Assembly: GCA_021613535.1 (NCBI GenBank)
Contig: CP075492.1
Location: 434,001-498,000, forward strand
Source: Adineta vaga
Taxonomy: Eukaryota > Rotifera
Length of the DNA: 64,000 bases
Reading direction: 5' to 3'
In this document: positions 34,500-46,370 of the stretch, piece by piece
Position numbering within the stretch: the first letter of the stretch is position 1
Layout: every line of letters starts with the position of its first letter
Position numbers and translations under genes: made by a program
The notes under the pieces: model-generated
What the model was told of the DNA's origin: nothing
The model's database searches: none
The model's input: only the letters and a program-made list of their open reading frames with translations

Positions 34500-34513
34500 T
34501 CAACAATTACCCC

Positions 34514-34550
<37 letters not shown>

Positions 34551-37500
34551 TTGTCGTCTTTTATTGATGATTGTTAATAGGAAAATAATAAATTTGACAA
34601 TTTGAGGTGTAATAATACGTAGTGAAACAATCAGACCACCAATCATGGATATCAATGTTAATGTTACTTCAAAAATTGTTTTTGTACGAATTGTTTGAGA
34701 ATAAGTGCAATAACTCGGTGCACAGGATTCATAAAAGCTATTGTATGAACGAGATATATTCCATCTTTCAATCATCATATCTTGAAGTATTGTTTTAATT
34801 GAAATATTCGGAGGAAAACGACTCACTGCTGAGTCATAATTGAGAGGACGTGGATAAAACCACTGTGAATCTAGGACAGTTTCAACATATGTCTGTTCTA
34901 TGAACTTTATTACGCTCGAAAAACAATCAGAACCTGAATAGAAACATTCAAGTGTCGAAAGTTGAAGAGAATCAACAGGAGAACAACCATCGAACGATCC
35001 TGGAACTATATAAGCGATGTTATAGTCGATATCTATAGGGCCAACTTCCTCATTATAGTAGATGGTAACTTGTTCCTGACAATTAGAATTTGTAGCACAA
35101 ATACATTCAATATCAGTCGAATTGATATTCACAGGACCATTGAATGGAAATGACAACTAAAATAAAATGGATCTCTGTATGTTTTTAGTAGTTAATTTGA
35201 AAGAATCATTGTCTACTACAAAGTAAACAATCTTTCTGAATGATAAAATCTAGTAGAATATCGTTCTTATAAAAAGCCTTCTAAAAAGTCTTAATATGAT
35301 GAATTATGATATATGATTATGTAAGTAATTCAATTAGCGAAAATAACGCGCTATATAGTGACCTGCACGTCTGAATATTTTTACAACCTGCAACTTGTCC
35401 TTCGAAACTTTTGGTTACCTAATTGTGCCACGTATACTCTAGAAAAAGATACTTTAACGATCATTCGAAAATGTTCCTAGAAATGTACGTAGTCCAAAAG
35501 GTAAGTTTTCAGATTTTCGAAATCTTTAACGGATGTTTTCTCGAGCACAATCTCGGAGCTTTATAGTACAGGAGCGGATCTAGGAGTTTGGAAGAGGGTG
35601 GGGCGCGATTTCAGCTAAAAACAAGTTTTTGAGGACATTTGAAGTAGTATGATTTATTTTTTCGTTCGATTTCCCTGGGAAAAATCGAAAAATTTTGTCA
35701 TAAGGGGGAGGCGACTGTTCCCATTGTCGCCTTAAATCCGCCACTGTTCTAATACGAAACCTTTTTAAGTTTCATAGAGGAAAACAATTTAATAGTTGAT
35801 ATTTAAGCTGGGAGAAATTATAACAGCCTGTATAAGACATAAACACTGAAAATTCATTTCCATGTTTCAAACTACAATGAAAACTATGGTTATGATTGTC
35901 ATTATTAAACACACTCACGCACGACAATATTCTCAGTTAAGTGTCTTTCATCAGCCTTTAACTTCTTTCTTTTATTAATAAAATGTATAACTAGTTTTAT
36001 TTCAAAAGAACTCTGAAAACGAATATTTAAAGTTAGTAGATATACCTGTACTGGTGGGTAATTTGTCCTGTTTGCAATCGGTATACCACTCATATAATTT
36101 GTCGATTCATTTGAGATTAAATATACCTCAAAACTAGCACCATCAGTCGGCAGTGATGCCATAAAAGGCTGATCAACTTGCAGAAGAAGCTGTGCTGCAT
36201 TGATGGAAAATCCAAAAGAGGTGGTTGTTGATTGGAAAAATTCTTCTAAAGTTGTATTTAATTGTATATTGAAATTGATTTCTGTCAACACACTTGAAGC
36301 AATAAATGCTTGTAGAAGAAGACGATGAACAGCATCATCAACTGTTTTATTAGCCAATCGACAAAGCTCTGATAATAATGAAAATTGTGAGGCAGCTATA
36401 TTACGCCAATCAGTAGTAATCATTGAATTTGTGCCATCTTTCAATATTTTAAGCCAACGATCGTCAATCAAATCACTTGAACAAACTTGATGAAAGACTG
36501 GAGACAATGAGACGAATGTCTGATAAGGTATTATTATAGTTGAACAAGGACATCTGAGAGTATCTGAATACAGAATTTGCAAGTTATTGTAAGTGGTTAA
36601 TGTTGGAGTTAGGACAGTTATTGTAACTGTTTGAGTGCTCAGTGAAGTAAACAGGACAAGAACAATGATTGAACCTAATCATACAAACATAGATATATAT
36701 GTATTAATAAAAACATATTTTTAATAATTCGAATATAGTATGGGATTATACGTTTCTTAATCAGCTTAGTATAGAATTAGTTTTATATATGGGAGATATG
36801 GCTGAATCTAATTTGATTTTAAGTCCAATTTTATATAAACACCAAGAAACGATGAATAATTCGGTTTTTTCATGCAGTTTGTGCTGCTAAGATTCACATT
36901 AGTTGTTCGAGTGCGGCTTAGTTAGATGTTTATCTAAAAACTTCCCAGTTTTAAAAGACTTTCTACTGTGTGAGCAAGGAGCTTTCTTAACTAGATCGGT
37001 GTTTACATTAGACTGTATTCGCGACAAAATTTCATACTATATATGATAGTGTAAGTATCACGATTTTCCTACAAAAATGTCATTTATATCGGACAGGATT
37101 AAGCTAAATACGGTCACTTTAAATGTTGTAATTTTGATTAGCATAATTTACTATCAACATCTATATTCGTTTCTAGGAAAAATCACGTAAATGATGAAAC
37201 CATTTGATTTCGAATTGTAGACTTTTGTTTTTATAAATTAGTTTCAATATACAGATCTTCTAATCAGATAACGATTCTAACACTAGAATCGAAATCTATC
37301 TTTGTCATGTGACATATATTCTGCATCTTTTAAATTTTCAAATTTTCAGCTGATCATCTTCTAGAATTTAGAGTCAGAAAAAAGAGGCTATTGTAAGAAT
37401 ACAAGCTCGGTTTCCACTTTACCAGTACGTCAATGTACTTGATGCACTCTTTGCGATAGAAATAAATGATTTTGAAGTATAAATAAAGAGTAGATCAGTA

Positions 37501-37797
37501 AACTCATACTTTTATCTCTTACGATCGATAATAGTATTGGACAACTACATTTATATGACATTCGTTTATCCATAACAGAATAAAAGCTAATCATGCTTAA
37601 CTAATACATTTTTTTGTCGTTAGAAATCCTATAGAAGTATTCAGTAAAAGTAATCATACCAGCTAGCAAAACAAAATAGATACGTGTGACCATCATCTGT
37701 TGTTTGATACTGCTTTCTGTTCGATCATTAGCCACTTTAAATAAATTGAACCGCTTTAATGATTGAGAAAATCTGTTGAAACATGTGTTTCGAGAAG
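34500..37797 (-). CDS. Two-TM ectodomain protein, array member 2
   Basis: Exons 37660-37797, 36046-36674 and 34500-35156 join in phase through introns of 985 and 889 bp. About 474 residues follow the same plan as member 1. Membrane segment 1 spans the first junction (RIYFVLLA then GSIIVLVLFTSL). The ectodomain has RCPCSTIIIPYQTFVSLSPV, FHQVCSSD, CICATNSNC, GCSPVDSLQLSTLECFYSGS and CAPSYCTYSQ. Segment 2 is VTLTLISMIGGLIVSLRI. The tail is a glutamine run (about 14 Q with one H) encoded by a CAA/CAG repeat near 34510-34555. The first exon starts at an acceptor in the same phase and at the same residue as in member 1, so a start exon is missing or not recognised. The long introns hold MITE DNA. 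Confidence 0.7.
35569..35746. mobile_element. 178-bp hAT-type MITE in an intron
   Basis: Starts CAGGAGCGGATCTAGG and ends in the inverted CCTTAAATCCGCCACTG, typical of CAGnGGCGGAT-type hAT termini. The flanking 8-mers TTATAGTA and TTCTAATA agree at 6 of 8 positions, as expected for an eroded hAT target duplication. It lies in the second intron of array member 2. Confidence 0.75.
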
Positions 37798-37844
37798 CTA
37801 TAAATCATGTAAGAAGCCTTAGGGTAACGCTATTTGCATTCTTT

Positions 37845-40166
37845 TCAATACATACTCAGATCAATATTTATGTTTCTTGAACGACGTTTGATTTTCACCA
37901 AAATTTTGATCAGAAATGGTACAAACAAACGAAATATAATAATGAGACCGCCATAGAGACTTATGAACAAAGTAACTGCATAAGATAAGTTAGTCTGATC
38001 TGTTGTTACGTATGTGCAGTATGATGGAGCACATTTTTTAAAATATTTTAAATAATTCATTTGTGTTGACCAACTCTCGATGAAAAGATTATTGAAATAA
38101 TCGTTCACAGATATATTTTCTTGTTTTGAAGTCAGGACTGAATCAGTCCAATTAATTTCCATCTAAATAAAACGGTTATTTAAATGATTGAACAGTATAT
38201 TATACACACTTGATTAAGAGCAGGAAAGTAGTTGAGCAATAATTGAAGACATATGGTATTGTATAAACAATCGAGTGTGCTTGGAAGAAGACTTTCAAGT
38301 GGACTACATCCTCCAAAAAATCCATCGACAATCGGAGTACCAGGAGAAGGCAAATACGAAAATCTAATGAACGTATATAAATACGTAGATAGATACTCCG
38401 GAAGAGCAGCTGGAGTTATTATATTTCCACTACCACAACTAGTACGAATACTACTCATACCACTAAGTGCGTCGTATGGACTATATGCTGTTGGATATGC
38501 ATAAAAATGAAACTGATTATAAATATTTGCCATTACCATCAGCGCATTTGTATTGAGAGCCGATATTAAGTTATTTGCTTGATTTGCAATTCTGAGATAA
38601 TTCAAAAATGAACTAATTCCAACAGATGCACTGCTTTTAGAGAATTCAACAGCAGCAGTCACTTCCGATTGAATTTGGGCTTCAGGAAGAAGAGATATCG
38701 TGAGGAAATCCTTATCGCCAATATCATTCTGGTTATGCAGAACTATTGATTGGGAAAGTGCACAAAGACTAGACAATAGTTCAAACTAAATCGACAAAAA
38801 AATCAATTAAAATAATTCTCTCTAACGATGGAACGATCCGAGCTGACGTCTCTTGTTTAATCTCATAGTGTAGATAGAAGCTCCAGAAGGATTCATAGCC
38901 AAACCTTGTTGTTGTTGATATATTAGATTCTTAAGATATCGAGACAAATGATTGCAGTGGTCCTTCTCAGATGCATCAAAAAAACTCATTTACAGATTTC
39001 TGCTTGAAACTTTGAATAGAGAGAGAGAGTAGTTTACTGTGAAACTTTCAGCTTTATCGAATGCTCCTAAATACAAATTAGAGTACCAGTACTAACCTCT
39101 GACGTTATAAATTATGATAGCTATATCTTTCAAGAGAAACAGAGAGTTGCTCTGAAACTTTCACAATAAACTACTCTGATGAAGAGTACTTTCTATCTAA
39201 AATTTGAAGCACGAATCCGAAAATAGTTTTTTTTGATGTATCTGAGAAGGACCATCGTAATCAGTTGTCTAGACATCTCAGGAATCCGATCTATCAACAA
39301 CAACAACAGGATTTCACGATGAACCCTTTTCGGACTTCTGTCCACACTTTGAACTCAAGCAGAAATTGCCACTTGAGAAGATTTCTTCATCAGTGTTGAT
39401 CAGGGAAAGGTGAAAAATTAACATTTCTCTCTTGTTTGTTCTTATAATATATCACGCAAGAGCTATTTTGTTTCTCAAAATTTATAAATTCGCCAAAAAA
39501 TAACTAACTTACAGTGAAATTTTCTTAAGAATGTTTCTTAGTAGTTTTTAATCTTGTTTTTTTAACATATAACTCCTATCGAGATTGACGTCAGTCGTGA
39601 TTGATAGATATATTGTGATTCTTTAAGATAATTTATTGTCATAGATTCGATTATAAATATACGCCATTTTTGAAGTTATAAAATAAGAAATTTCTTACCG
39701 AGAGTTATGGAATAACGCGTTCTAAAAACTAAAATAATTTATCTCGTTTTAAATCCTTAGCCTAATACATTCTATTTAATTTTTTTAATGAAAAATAAGG
39801 CTCACACAAGAACAGATATTTGACTTACTTGAGAACTAGCCGACGTTCGAAAATCTGTCATTCCATAATCACTTGCTTTGTCGAAATGCAACGCTGAAAT
39901 CCATTGTTGACTGACGAAAAGACTCGAACAGACAGGATGAAATGTGATTGTATTCGAAACGAAATCTTTATAAGGTATTGCATTTGTCGAACATGGACAT
40001 ATAAGAGTATCAGCGTGATCACGGTAAAGATCATTGAAAACGGCAGAAGTCACTTCTGAGATAGTGACTGTGTGGAATCCTGGTTTCATCAAAGCAGTGT
40101 AGAAAAGTACATAAAGTGACACTAAAAGCAGAGAAAAAGTAATCAAAATTCTGAGAGCATTTTCTT
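37845..40166 (-). CDS. Two-TM ectodomain protein, array member 3
   Basis: Exons 39829-40166 (start approximate), 38210-38785 and 37845-38162 join in phase. Membrane segment 1 is ITFSLLLVSLYVLFYTAL. The ectodomain has LICPCSTNAIPYKDFVSN, TFHPVCSS, GGCSPLESLLPSTLDCLYNT and CAPSYCTYVT. Segment 2 is VTLFISLYGGLIIIFRLFV, followed by a basic tail. The second exon opens FELLSSLCALSQ, aligned with FSLLSELCRLAN of member 2, which confirms the splice choice. The cytoplasmic N-terminal exon is not found upstream, where a MITE at 40257 and later elements lie, so the gene may have lost its 5' end. It stops 47 bp before the first recognised exon of member 2. Confidence 0.65.
38875..39330. mobile_element. 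Foldback element in intron of array member 3
   Basis: GGTCCTTCTCAGATGCATC near 38960 and TGATGTATCTGAGAAGGACC near 39235 are inverted partners. The arms extend outward to TTGTTGTTGTTGAT and ATCAACAACAACAAC words. Arms of about 170-190 bp flank a short centre. It accounts for the size of the 1.04-kb intron 38786-39828. Confidence 0.65.
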
Positions 40167-40256
40167 CTCAGTTATTTGTCATTTAACCATATTTTATGTT
40201 TTCCAAAAAATAGTTGAGCTCAAATCTAGTTCAGTCGAAGAATGTACTGCTGAGTC

Positions 40257-40437
40257 CAAGGGGGAAAAAGCGAAAAATCTGTATTCCAGTGTACTCATTG
40301 TACTCCAACTGGTGCACTATAACACTGGTCACTAGTGAACTTGAAAACACTGAAAAAAATCTCAAGGATAGCTATAATTCATCGAGGGAGTACAATGAGT
40401 ACACTGGAGCACCGACTTTTCGCTTTCTCCCTCTTGG
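40257..40437. mobile_element. 181-bp MITE, CAAGGGG/GCG family, 8-bp TSD
   Basis: Left end CAAGGGGGAAAAAGCGAAAA and inverted right end TTTTCGCTTTCTCCCTCTTG, with inverted similarity for about 50 bp (CCAGTGTACTCATTGTACTC on both sides). It is flanked by a perfect 8-bp direct repeat GCTGAGTC at 40249-40256 and 40438-40445. This fixes both the ends of the family and its 8-bp target duplication. Confidence 0.92.
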
Positions 40438-40445
40438 CTGAGTCT

Positions 40446-41734
40446 AATAAGATGCAAAAAACCAATATAATATGAAAGTCTATTAACAACAAAATCGGAG
40501 AATAATAAAACACCATTTTCTCTTCATTTGCGTGGAATCAGCAAATAAATTTACTATTTAACAGTTTGAACAGTTGAGTCTTTTTGCTCGTAGACTTTTG
40601 ATTATACAACTTTTAATATGTGTCGAATCTATACTAGATTTTATGTATACGATGGTACGGACGTGGATGTGAATGTCAGTATTTTATATCTACATGCGCA
40701 CTCGCTTATACTCTCTGATTTTTCAAACTTATCTGATTTAAAATGTTTTTAAACGTTAAAAATGGCACAAGGAGTCGGTATCAGTATTTAAAAAAACATC
40801 GACTATTTATTTCTATCTCAATTATCGATAATGCCAAAGCTTTTTCGTACAAATGTTTTGATCAGAAGAGAACATATATGGGGTATTCCATGAGATCTCA
40901 ATCACTCTATCCACAAGTTTCTCTAGATCGCTTGAAATTTTCAGCGTTTGTAGACCCTAGTATCCTAGTAAAATCCTAAGCACCAGTTGTCTAAAATTCC
41001 TCAATACGGAGAAGTAATCAATTATGATATTTCTTTGGATCTTTAGGTAAAATTACGAAAACTTAATTTTTGCGAAAATCATGTTGTTGGAAAATCTCTT
41101 CAATTAGACACATAAAGTAGCAACTATCTCACATATTCTGAAAACTGATGACTTAAGCTACGTTTGGACTATAATATGTTAGTTTTTTCGTAAAAATGTT
41201 GGTTGCATTATCCCTTCATATGTGTTGCTCATTGACCGAAGACTGGAGTATAATTTTATAATAAAAAACTTTGAAAAAAATCTCATTCCTAAAAAGCATA
41301 GGCGGCGCGCCCTATATGCGAAGCGAAGCAATAACTTTCTATTGCTTCGCTTAATTTTTGATATTCTGATAGTTGTTAAAACTATCCCAGTGTATTACAA
41401 AACTTGTTTATGATCTCTGATCTCTGAAAGCACTATTTTACTAAGTGTACCTGACATATATCGTGATCATGGAACTTTAAGTCCGTTTTGATGATATGAA
41501 CGAAAAAATAAAGTCCAATGTTTTCGTCTTCCCTTCTGATACAGAAAGAAAATCTAACGGACTTCTTTCATTTGCTATTGCTCTCATCATTTTTGATTTT
41601 ATAGTTGAGTTCAAATATATTTTAGCATTGGCGGCGCACCACATAGGCGAAAGGGAGACAATTGCCTTCCTGGATATAACCACAAAGAAGGCTCGTCCGA
41701 AAATTCACTCAGCTCTTTCCCACAGTAATAATGT
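40446..41734. other. Non-coding, minor repeats
   Basis: Two related stretches (TAGGCGGCGCGCCCTATATG near 41300 and TTGGCGGCGCACCACATAGG near 41628) form a diverged direct repeat. No frame here has the look of a gene. Confidence 0.4.
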
Positions 41735-41781
41735 CAAGGGGAAAAGAGCGAAATCCTGATTTTCTGGAATTCTGACTTGTA

Positions 41782-42726
41782 CATAGGGGCGTCAAAAAGT
41801 TCTCGTAACAGTTCTCTAAAATTTCGTTCTAATTGATTTTATTCCTCATATTGGCCTGTTCTAGTAGTGACATCTGTTATGTATTAAAATACCAATACGA
41901 AGTTTCATAAGTGTCTATCATGGCAAATTTTTAAAGAATTTTTTGAACACCTCTATTTTCATTTGGAAAAACAGTGTATACGCTCGTATATAAAAACTCG
42001 TTTATTATTAGGCTTAACAGCTACACAAATTCATAATGAATTAGCTGTTGTGTAAGGCCCAGATGTAGTTTCATATAGTATAGTTACTCAGTGGATTCAA
42101 CGATTTTTAAATAAGCGAGAGTCATTGGAAGATCATCCTCGAAGTGGCCGTCCGTTATCCGGCATCACTCAACAGAATATTGATGGAGCTAAAGACCTGG
42201 TGAATGATGATCCACATATTATTATTGATTATGTTACTGCCATCTTAGACACAGTTAACACATCACTTATTGTGGTGGATACTTGAAGATATTAGTAAAA
42301 AATTTAGATAAGAGAAAATCACCATCAACAGAAGATAGCATAAATTTACATTAAAAAAATGCAGTAGTAAGTATGGAAAATATTGTTCTTCATTTTAATT
42401 ATCTTCAAGAAGAAAAAATCAATGTTATGGCTCATCTACCATATTCACCTGACCTTGCACCTTCAGATTTTTGGTTGTTCAATTATTTGAAATGTGGCCT
42501 TGATACATGCCCAGATGTAATAAGTTTAGCTAAAATGTTATCCAGGGAGCTTCATTCAATACCTATTCACGAATATCAAAAGACATTTCAGAAATGGATT
42601 GAAAGGATGAAACTTTGTATAGAACATCGTGGGGACTACTGCGAATATTTACTGTAAAAAGATTACCAAAATGTTTTTTCTTTGAATAAATATTTGAAAG
42701 TCCGACAATTTATTGACTGACCTATG
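41782..42726 (+). mobile_element. mariner transposon, defective
   Basis: Inverted ends CATAGGGGCGTCAAAAAGTT and CATAGGTCAGTCAATAAATT (from the other strand) are flanked by TA on both sides. At 945 bp it is shorter than a full mariner of about 1.3 kb. It is inserted in the CAAGGGG-family MITE. Confidence 0.8.
42373..42657 (+). pseudogene. mariner transposase C-terminal fragment
   Basis: Contains HLPYSPDLAPSDFWLFNYLK, the signature around the third catalytic aspartate of mariner transposases, and a normal C terminus with WIERMKLCIEHRGDYCEY. Upstream, a helix-turn-helix-like stretch near 42030-42180 and much of the DDE core are broken or deleted. Not functional. Confidence 0.8.
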
Positions 42727-42814
42727 TAGAATTCGGTGGATTTTATGAGTTTTGGGAAATCCCACAGAGAATTTATGGCAATTCAAGAATCCAGATTCCG
42801 CTCTTTCTCCCTTA

Positions 42815-43799
42815 AATCATGTCTCCTAACTATCATCAAGCTTTTATTTCATTAAATTTAAAAAATCATGTTAGTTCGAGTTGCTCGGCTTTGACTACCT
42901 TTCTTCAAAGTTTGATGAAAAATAGCTGGATGTCGAAAACTTATTGTTACCGTCTCAAGTGACACGAGGGGTAAATTGCTGGGTCTGCATCGCCCCGATA
43001 ATCTTTGGAACTTTTGCTGTTTTTGCCTGCCAGTCTCACAAGTTTTCTTCAAACTTTTGAAAGTTTTTTTAACTCTGAAAAATCTTCGAAGATTTCCGAA
43101 AAAAATCTGAAAGACGAGTAAAAGCTCTTAAAATGTTTGAATATTTTTAAAATTTTGCAGAAAATTTTGCAACTATCAACGCTCTCTCAGTCTTTCGGGT
43201 TTCGGAACACGACACATTACCGCTGGTTTAAAAAAACTAATTGCTTCCTCTATAAGATTGAGCCTGCGTCGCCCATGCCAAAAAGACCATATATAGAGCT
43301 TTGTAGAGAATTAAATTCACTACAAGATGTATTACATTAGAGCTCCCGCTTTTTCTAACCAAAAACTGCTCAACAAATAGTCTGTTTTTGACATTCCTAG
43401 GATGAGAGAGCAACCATTAGGAGTACTATCTTTACTAAAAGTTATTTCCCCATCTACAGTAATATTATACGGTTCTTAGAGCTTTTAATTCAGAGTTTTT
43501 TTATATCAAAATATTGCCAGTTATCTTTTGTTCTTATAAAGATATGTTTAAAATACTTTTGATACTAAAAGAAACCTACTTTTCTATGTGATTTTCTTGT
43601 AAAACTGTGTTGACAAATGATTTTTCGCTGTTTTCTCTATGAGAACAAGGTGAAAACTTAAACCCGAAACCATAGTCAGATTCCTTGTGAAAAGGCGCAT
43701 CGAAATAGACTACAATTGTCTTATTTAATGCCGGATATGACGAAAATAATAAGAATCTACGAAAGAAAACAGATGAGAAGTCCTGGTAAAAATCACGGT
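42815..43799. other. Non-coding, no gene seen
   Basis: Moderately AT-rich, with stops in all frames. A CTCCCGCTTTTTCTAACC stretch at 43343 resembles an eroded CAAGGGG-family terminus without a partner. Confidence 0.35.
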
Positions 43800-44090
43800 A
43801 GATACAGTGTAGCTTCGTACTTTAACAGGATTTTGATTTGAACCTGCAAGAGTTTCGTGTTTCCTACGAAGCCATTTTTCGCTGTACGAAACTTTAAAAA
43901 AAGGTTCTGTAGGTGAGGGTTCGACTCGTGAGTTATATGTCGAACGATTAAAGGTTCTGTCCAATTTGTTGTTTTATTTTTTGAGACTTTCGACATGATT
44001 GGAAGCATTGAGACATATCTAGAAACTCTTTTTTTGAAAGTTCAGGAAAACTCCTTGTTTTCAAAATGGTACGCAACTCTCTTCTGAAAT
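43800..44090. repeat. Dispersed repeat related to 10960-11140
   Basis: Shares the order CGAAACTTTAAAAAAAGGTT, then GACTTTCGACATGATTGGA, then GAAAGTTCAGGAAAACTC with the foldback part of the element at 10216. Similarity is clear but diverged. Confidence 0.5.
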
Positions 44091-44758
44091 AAGGTTAATC
44101 TTAGAAATCGAGTACTGAGTAGTCGAAGCCTGACTTGAAACCGGATCGACCGATCCAGGCTCATCACTTAACCGGCGAAAAACCAGCCGGTTTGAATGTT
44201 TTGCTTTACCGACAAAAACCCGATACACTTCGTGCACCAATTAATCAATCAGCATGGTCGAATAACAGCCTGTTAGTTCAGTTTGACGGAAATATTCGAT
44301 GTCAAAGTCATAATTTGTGTAGTTTTTACTAGTAATAGCTCTCATTTTAGCCCGTCATGGTTCACGTGCCAACATTCAGAGCAAACAAAGGATTCCATCA
44401 GTGTTGTTTCACTGACAAACCACAGAGTTTGATATTAAACAACTTCTAACTATGTTTTGGCTGACATTTTTTCCAGTAGTAATATGGTTTCGTTACAGTT
44501 CACAAATTTGATCTATTTTTATTTGAAGTAACTATTTAATACGGTGGAAAAGTATTCCATCGCCAAAAGGATGATACTCCTAACAAAATGATAAAATGAG
44601 CCGACATGTACTGTCTTCATATTAGACTTCCTATTTAAGACCTCTCAATATCTAAGTATTTTCACAGTTACATGATGGCAGTTGTCAAAACGGTTTCTGC
44701 AATAGAACATAATCATCTTTAATATGTTGGCGTAAAAGCATAGCATAAAATCTATTAA
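44091..44758. other. Non-coding spacer
   Basis: CCGGTTTGAA-containing words at about 44190 recur near 46075. No gene or element boundary is secure. Confidence 0.3.
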
Positions 44759-45340
44759 CCCTCGTACGGTGTCCTCAATTTTTCACACAGAAGGTGTTGT
44801 GTGGGTCCAGAAGGACCTAAATATAAATAAGTTAAGAAAGCTTGGTTTTTTTGTGTTCTCTGCAATAGATATGATGTATCAAGCCCTATGGTATGTTTTT
44901 ATCGAAACCCGAAGACATTAGTACGGAAGTGATGTATAAAATGATCGATTTTGCATAAATACAACGAAAGACGACAAGAGAAATATTTCGATAAACACAT
45001 AACAAAATCGTCAAAAAAAGATTAAAAAAACAAACGATTCACGATTGGCAGCGTTGTACTAACATATCTATGATAAATAAACTCTCAACATAATAGAAGG
45101 CAGATACTATATAGACGAAAACCATCTGTATAACATAAAAGTTGTCAGGGGGTCCGTGTGGACCCACCCTTCAGTTTTTCAGTGGTAGGACCTATATGTG
45201 AAATTTATTATGGTACTTATACACCGTCAGGGGACTAACGATTAGCGAAACGATGGGTCCGAACAGGATAGATCTTTGTGTAGAAAATATAAAAAAACAG
45301 TGCTGTGGATCCGACCGGACCCACACACAACGAACAACGG
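44759..45340. mobile_element. 582-bp piggyBac-type MITE
   Basis: Flanked by TTAA on both sides (44755-44758 and 45341-45344), the invariant piggyBac target. The termini CCCTCGTACGGTGT and CCGTTGTTCGTTGT (read inward from each end) match at 10 of 14 positions, and both continue into GTGTGGGTCC. An internal palindrome GGGTCCGTGTGGACCC lies at about 45151. No transposase is present. Confidence 0.75.
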
Positions 45341-45344
45341 TTAA

Positions 45345-46192
45345 CTATCGTCATTCTATTAGAATTAGTCCAAAATTAGTCCTGAAAAATGGCATCAAAA
45401 TTCGCAGATGAACTCTCTATAGTTTCGAGCGATTTTAATTTCTAACATATCAGTAGTTTTCGTGTATATAAAATATTTTATCCGATATACTCGGAAGTGC
45501 TGATCATAGGATCAGAAAATATTAGTGAATCTATAAAGTGGGAATTTTGGCGATGTGTAAAAGTTTATCAATTGGAAACTTCCAGGGACACACCTTTTGA
45601 TCGGTAAACAAAAGTAAACTCCAAAGTGTGTAAACTGAAAATTGGGAATTCACCTACGTTTTCCTGTTTTAAGAAACAATTCTTGACACTGCTGAACTTC
45701 ACTCCGTAAAACAGAACAAAACTACTCATTACCCGGAAGTGAAATTCCCATAAAAGAACAATTGTATTCTGTTTTTGAGAATCACTTCCAGGTTTTGAGT
45801 ACTTTGTTTCGTTTTGGGAACGACACTTCCGTTTTCAAAACATAGCTCTCATGAGGGTGAGGGTATACTTAAGTGGTGTGGTTCAGTAGGTTTATGCAAA
45901 ATATCATAAATTTGAATGCGTAGCTGAGCTCCAAATTTGGGGTTCACTTTTATTGACCCTTTATATCATTGGAAACATGAATATCGCTAAGAACTAGTAA
46001 AACAGGCAAATTTTAGTGCGCTAAAAAGTTTTCAGAAATGAAAAAAGGACCGACAAAATACAGGTGAAGACTGGCCGGTTTGAAAAGTTGGACCGGACTG
46101 GTTCCAGGTCTGCTCGGAGCGTCTTACCTCTACTCATAATGATACTGTGAAGCACCAAATTCTAAAAAAAGAAGTTTCAGCATCCAACTTAC
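45345..46192. other. Non-coding spacer
   Basis: No supported coding region. Contains ACCGGACTGG-type words near 46090, related to those at 44140. Confidence 0.35.
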
Positions 46193-46370
46193 TGGTGAGA
46201 AGAAATACATATAACCAAGTACTATATTTTTGATGTTTCAGTTGAATTGCCGGATCTTCTTTTTGATCTTCGTTATCATCATCACTATATTCATTTTCTT
46301 CAGGCATAAATAGATTGTAATCGCTTGTGTACTCATAAAACCAATGGAATAGACCTTTCAGGCGCATCAT
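46193..46370 (-). pseudogene. Orphan N-terminal exon, array family member 4
   Basis: Starts ATG ATG, encodes a cytoplasmic segment with an acidic stretch (EENEYSDDDNEDQKED), then the beginning of a membrane helix (KYSTWLYVFLLT), and stops at a GTAAGT donor. The donor splits the helix at the same place and in the same phase as the first junction of array member 2 (RIYFVLLA). No matching downstream exon is found before 44.7 kb. It is a relic of a fourth copy, or the displaced first exon of member 3, 6 kb away. Confidence 0.5.

Larger units (their letters stand above)
41735..42814. mobile_element. MITE, CAAGGGG/GCG family, carrying a nested mariner
   Basis: Ends CAAGGGGAAAAGAGCG and CGCTCTTTCTCCCTTA. 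The flanking 8-mers AATAATGT and AATCATGT differ at one base, a good target duplication. Removing the mariner at 41782-42726 leaves a MITE of about 135 bp, in the size range of its relatives. Confidence 0.85.

Noticed and set aside
44100-46130. Possible 2-kb element with CCGGTTTGAA words at both sides
   Set aside because: The inverted similarity is short and patchy, with no clear ends.
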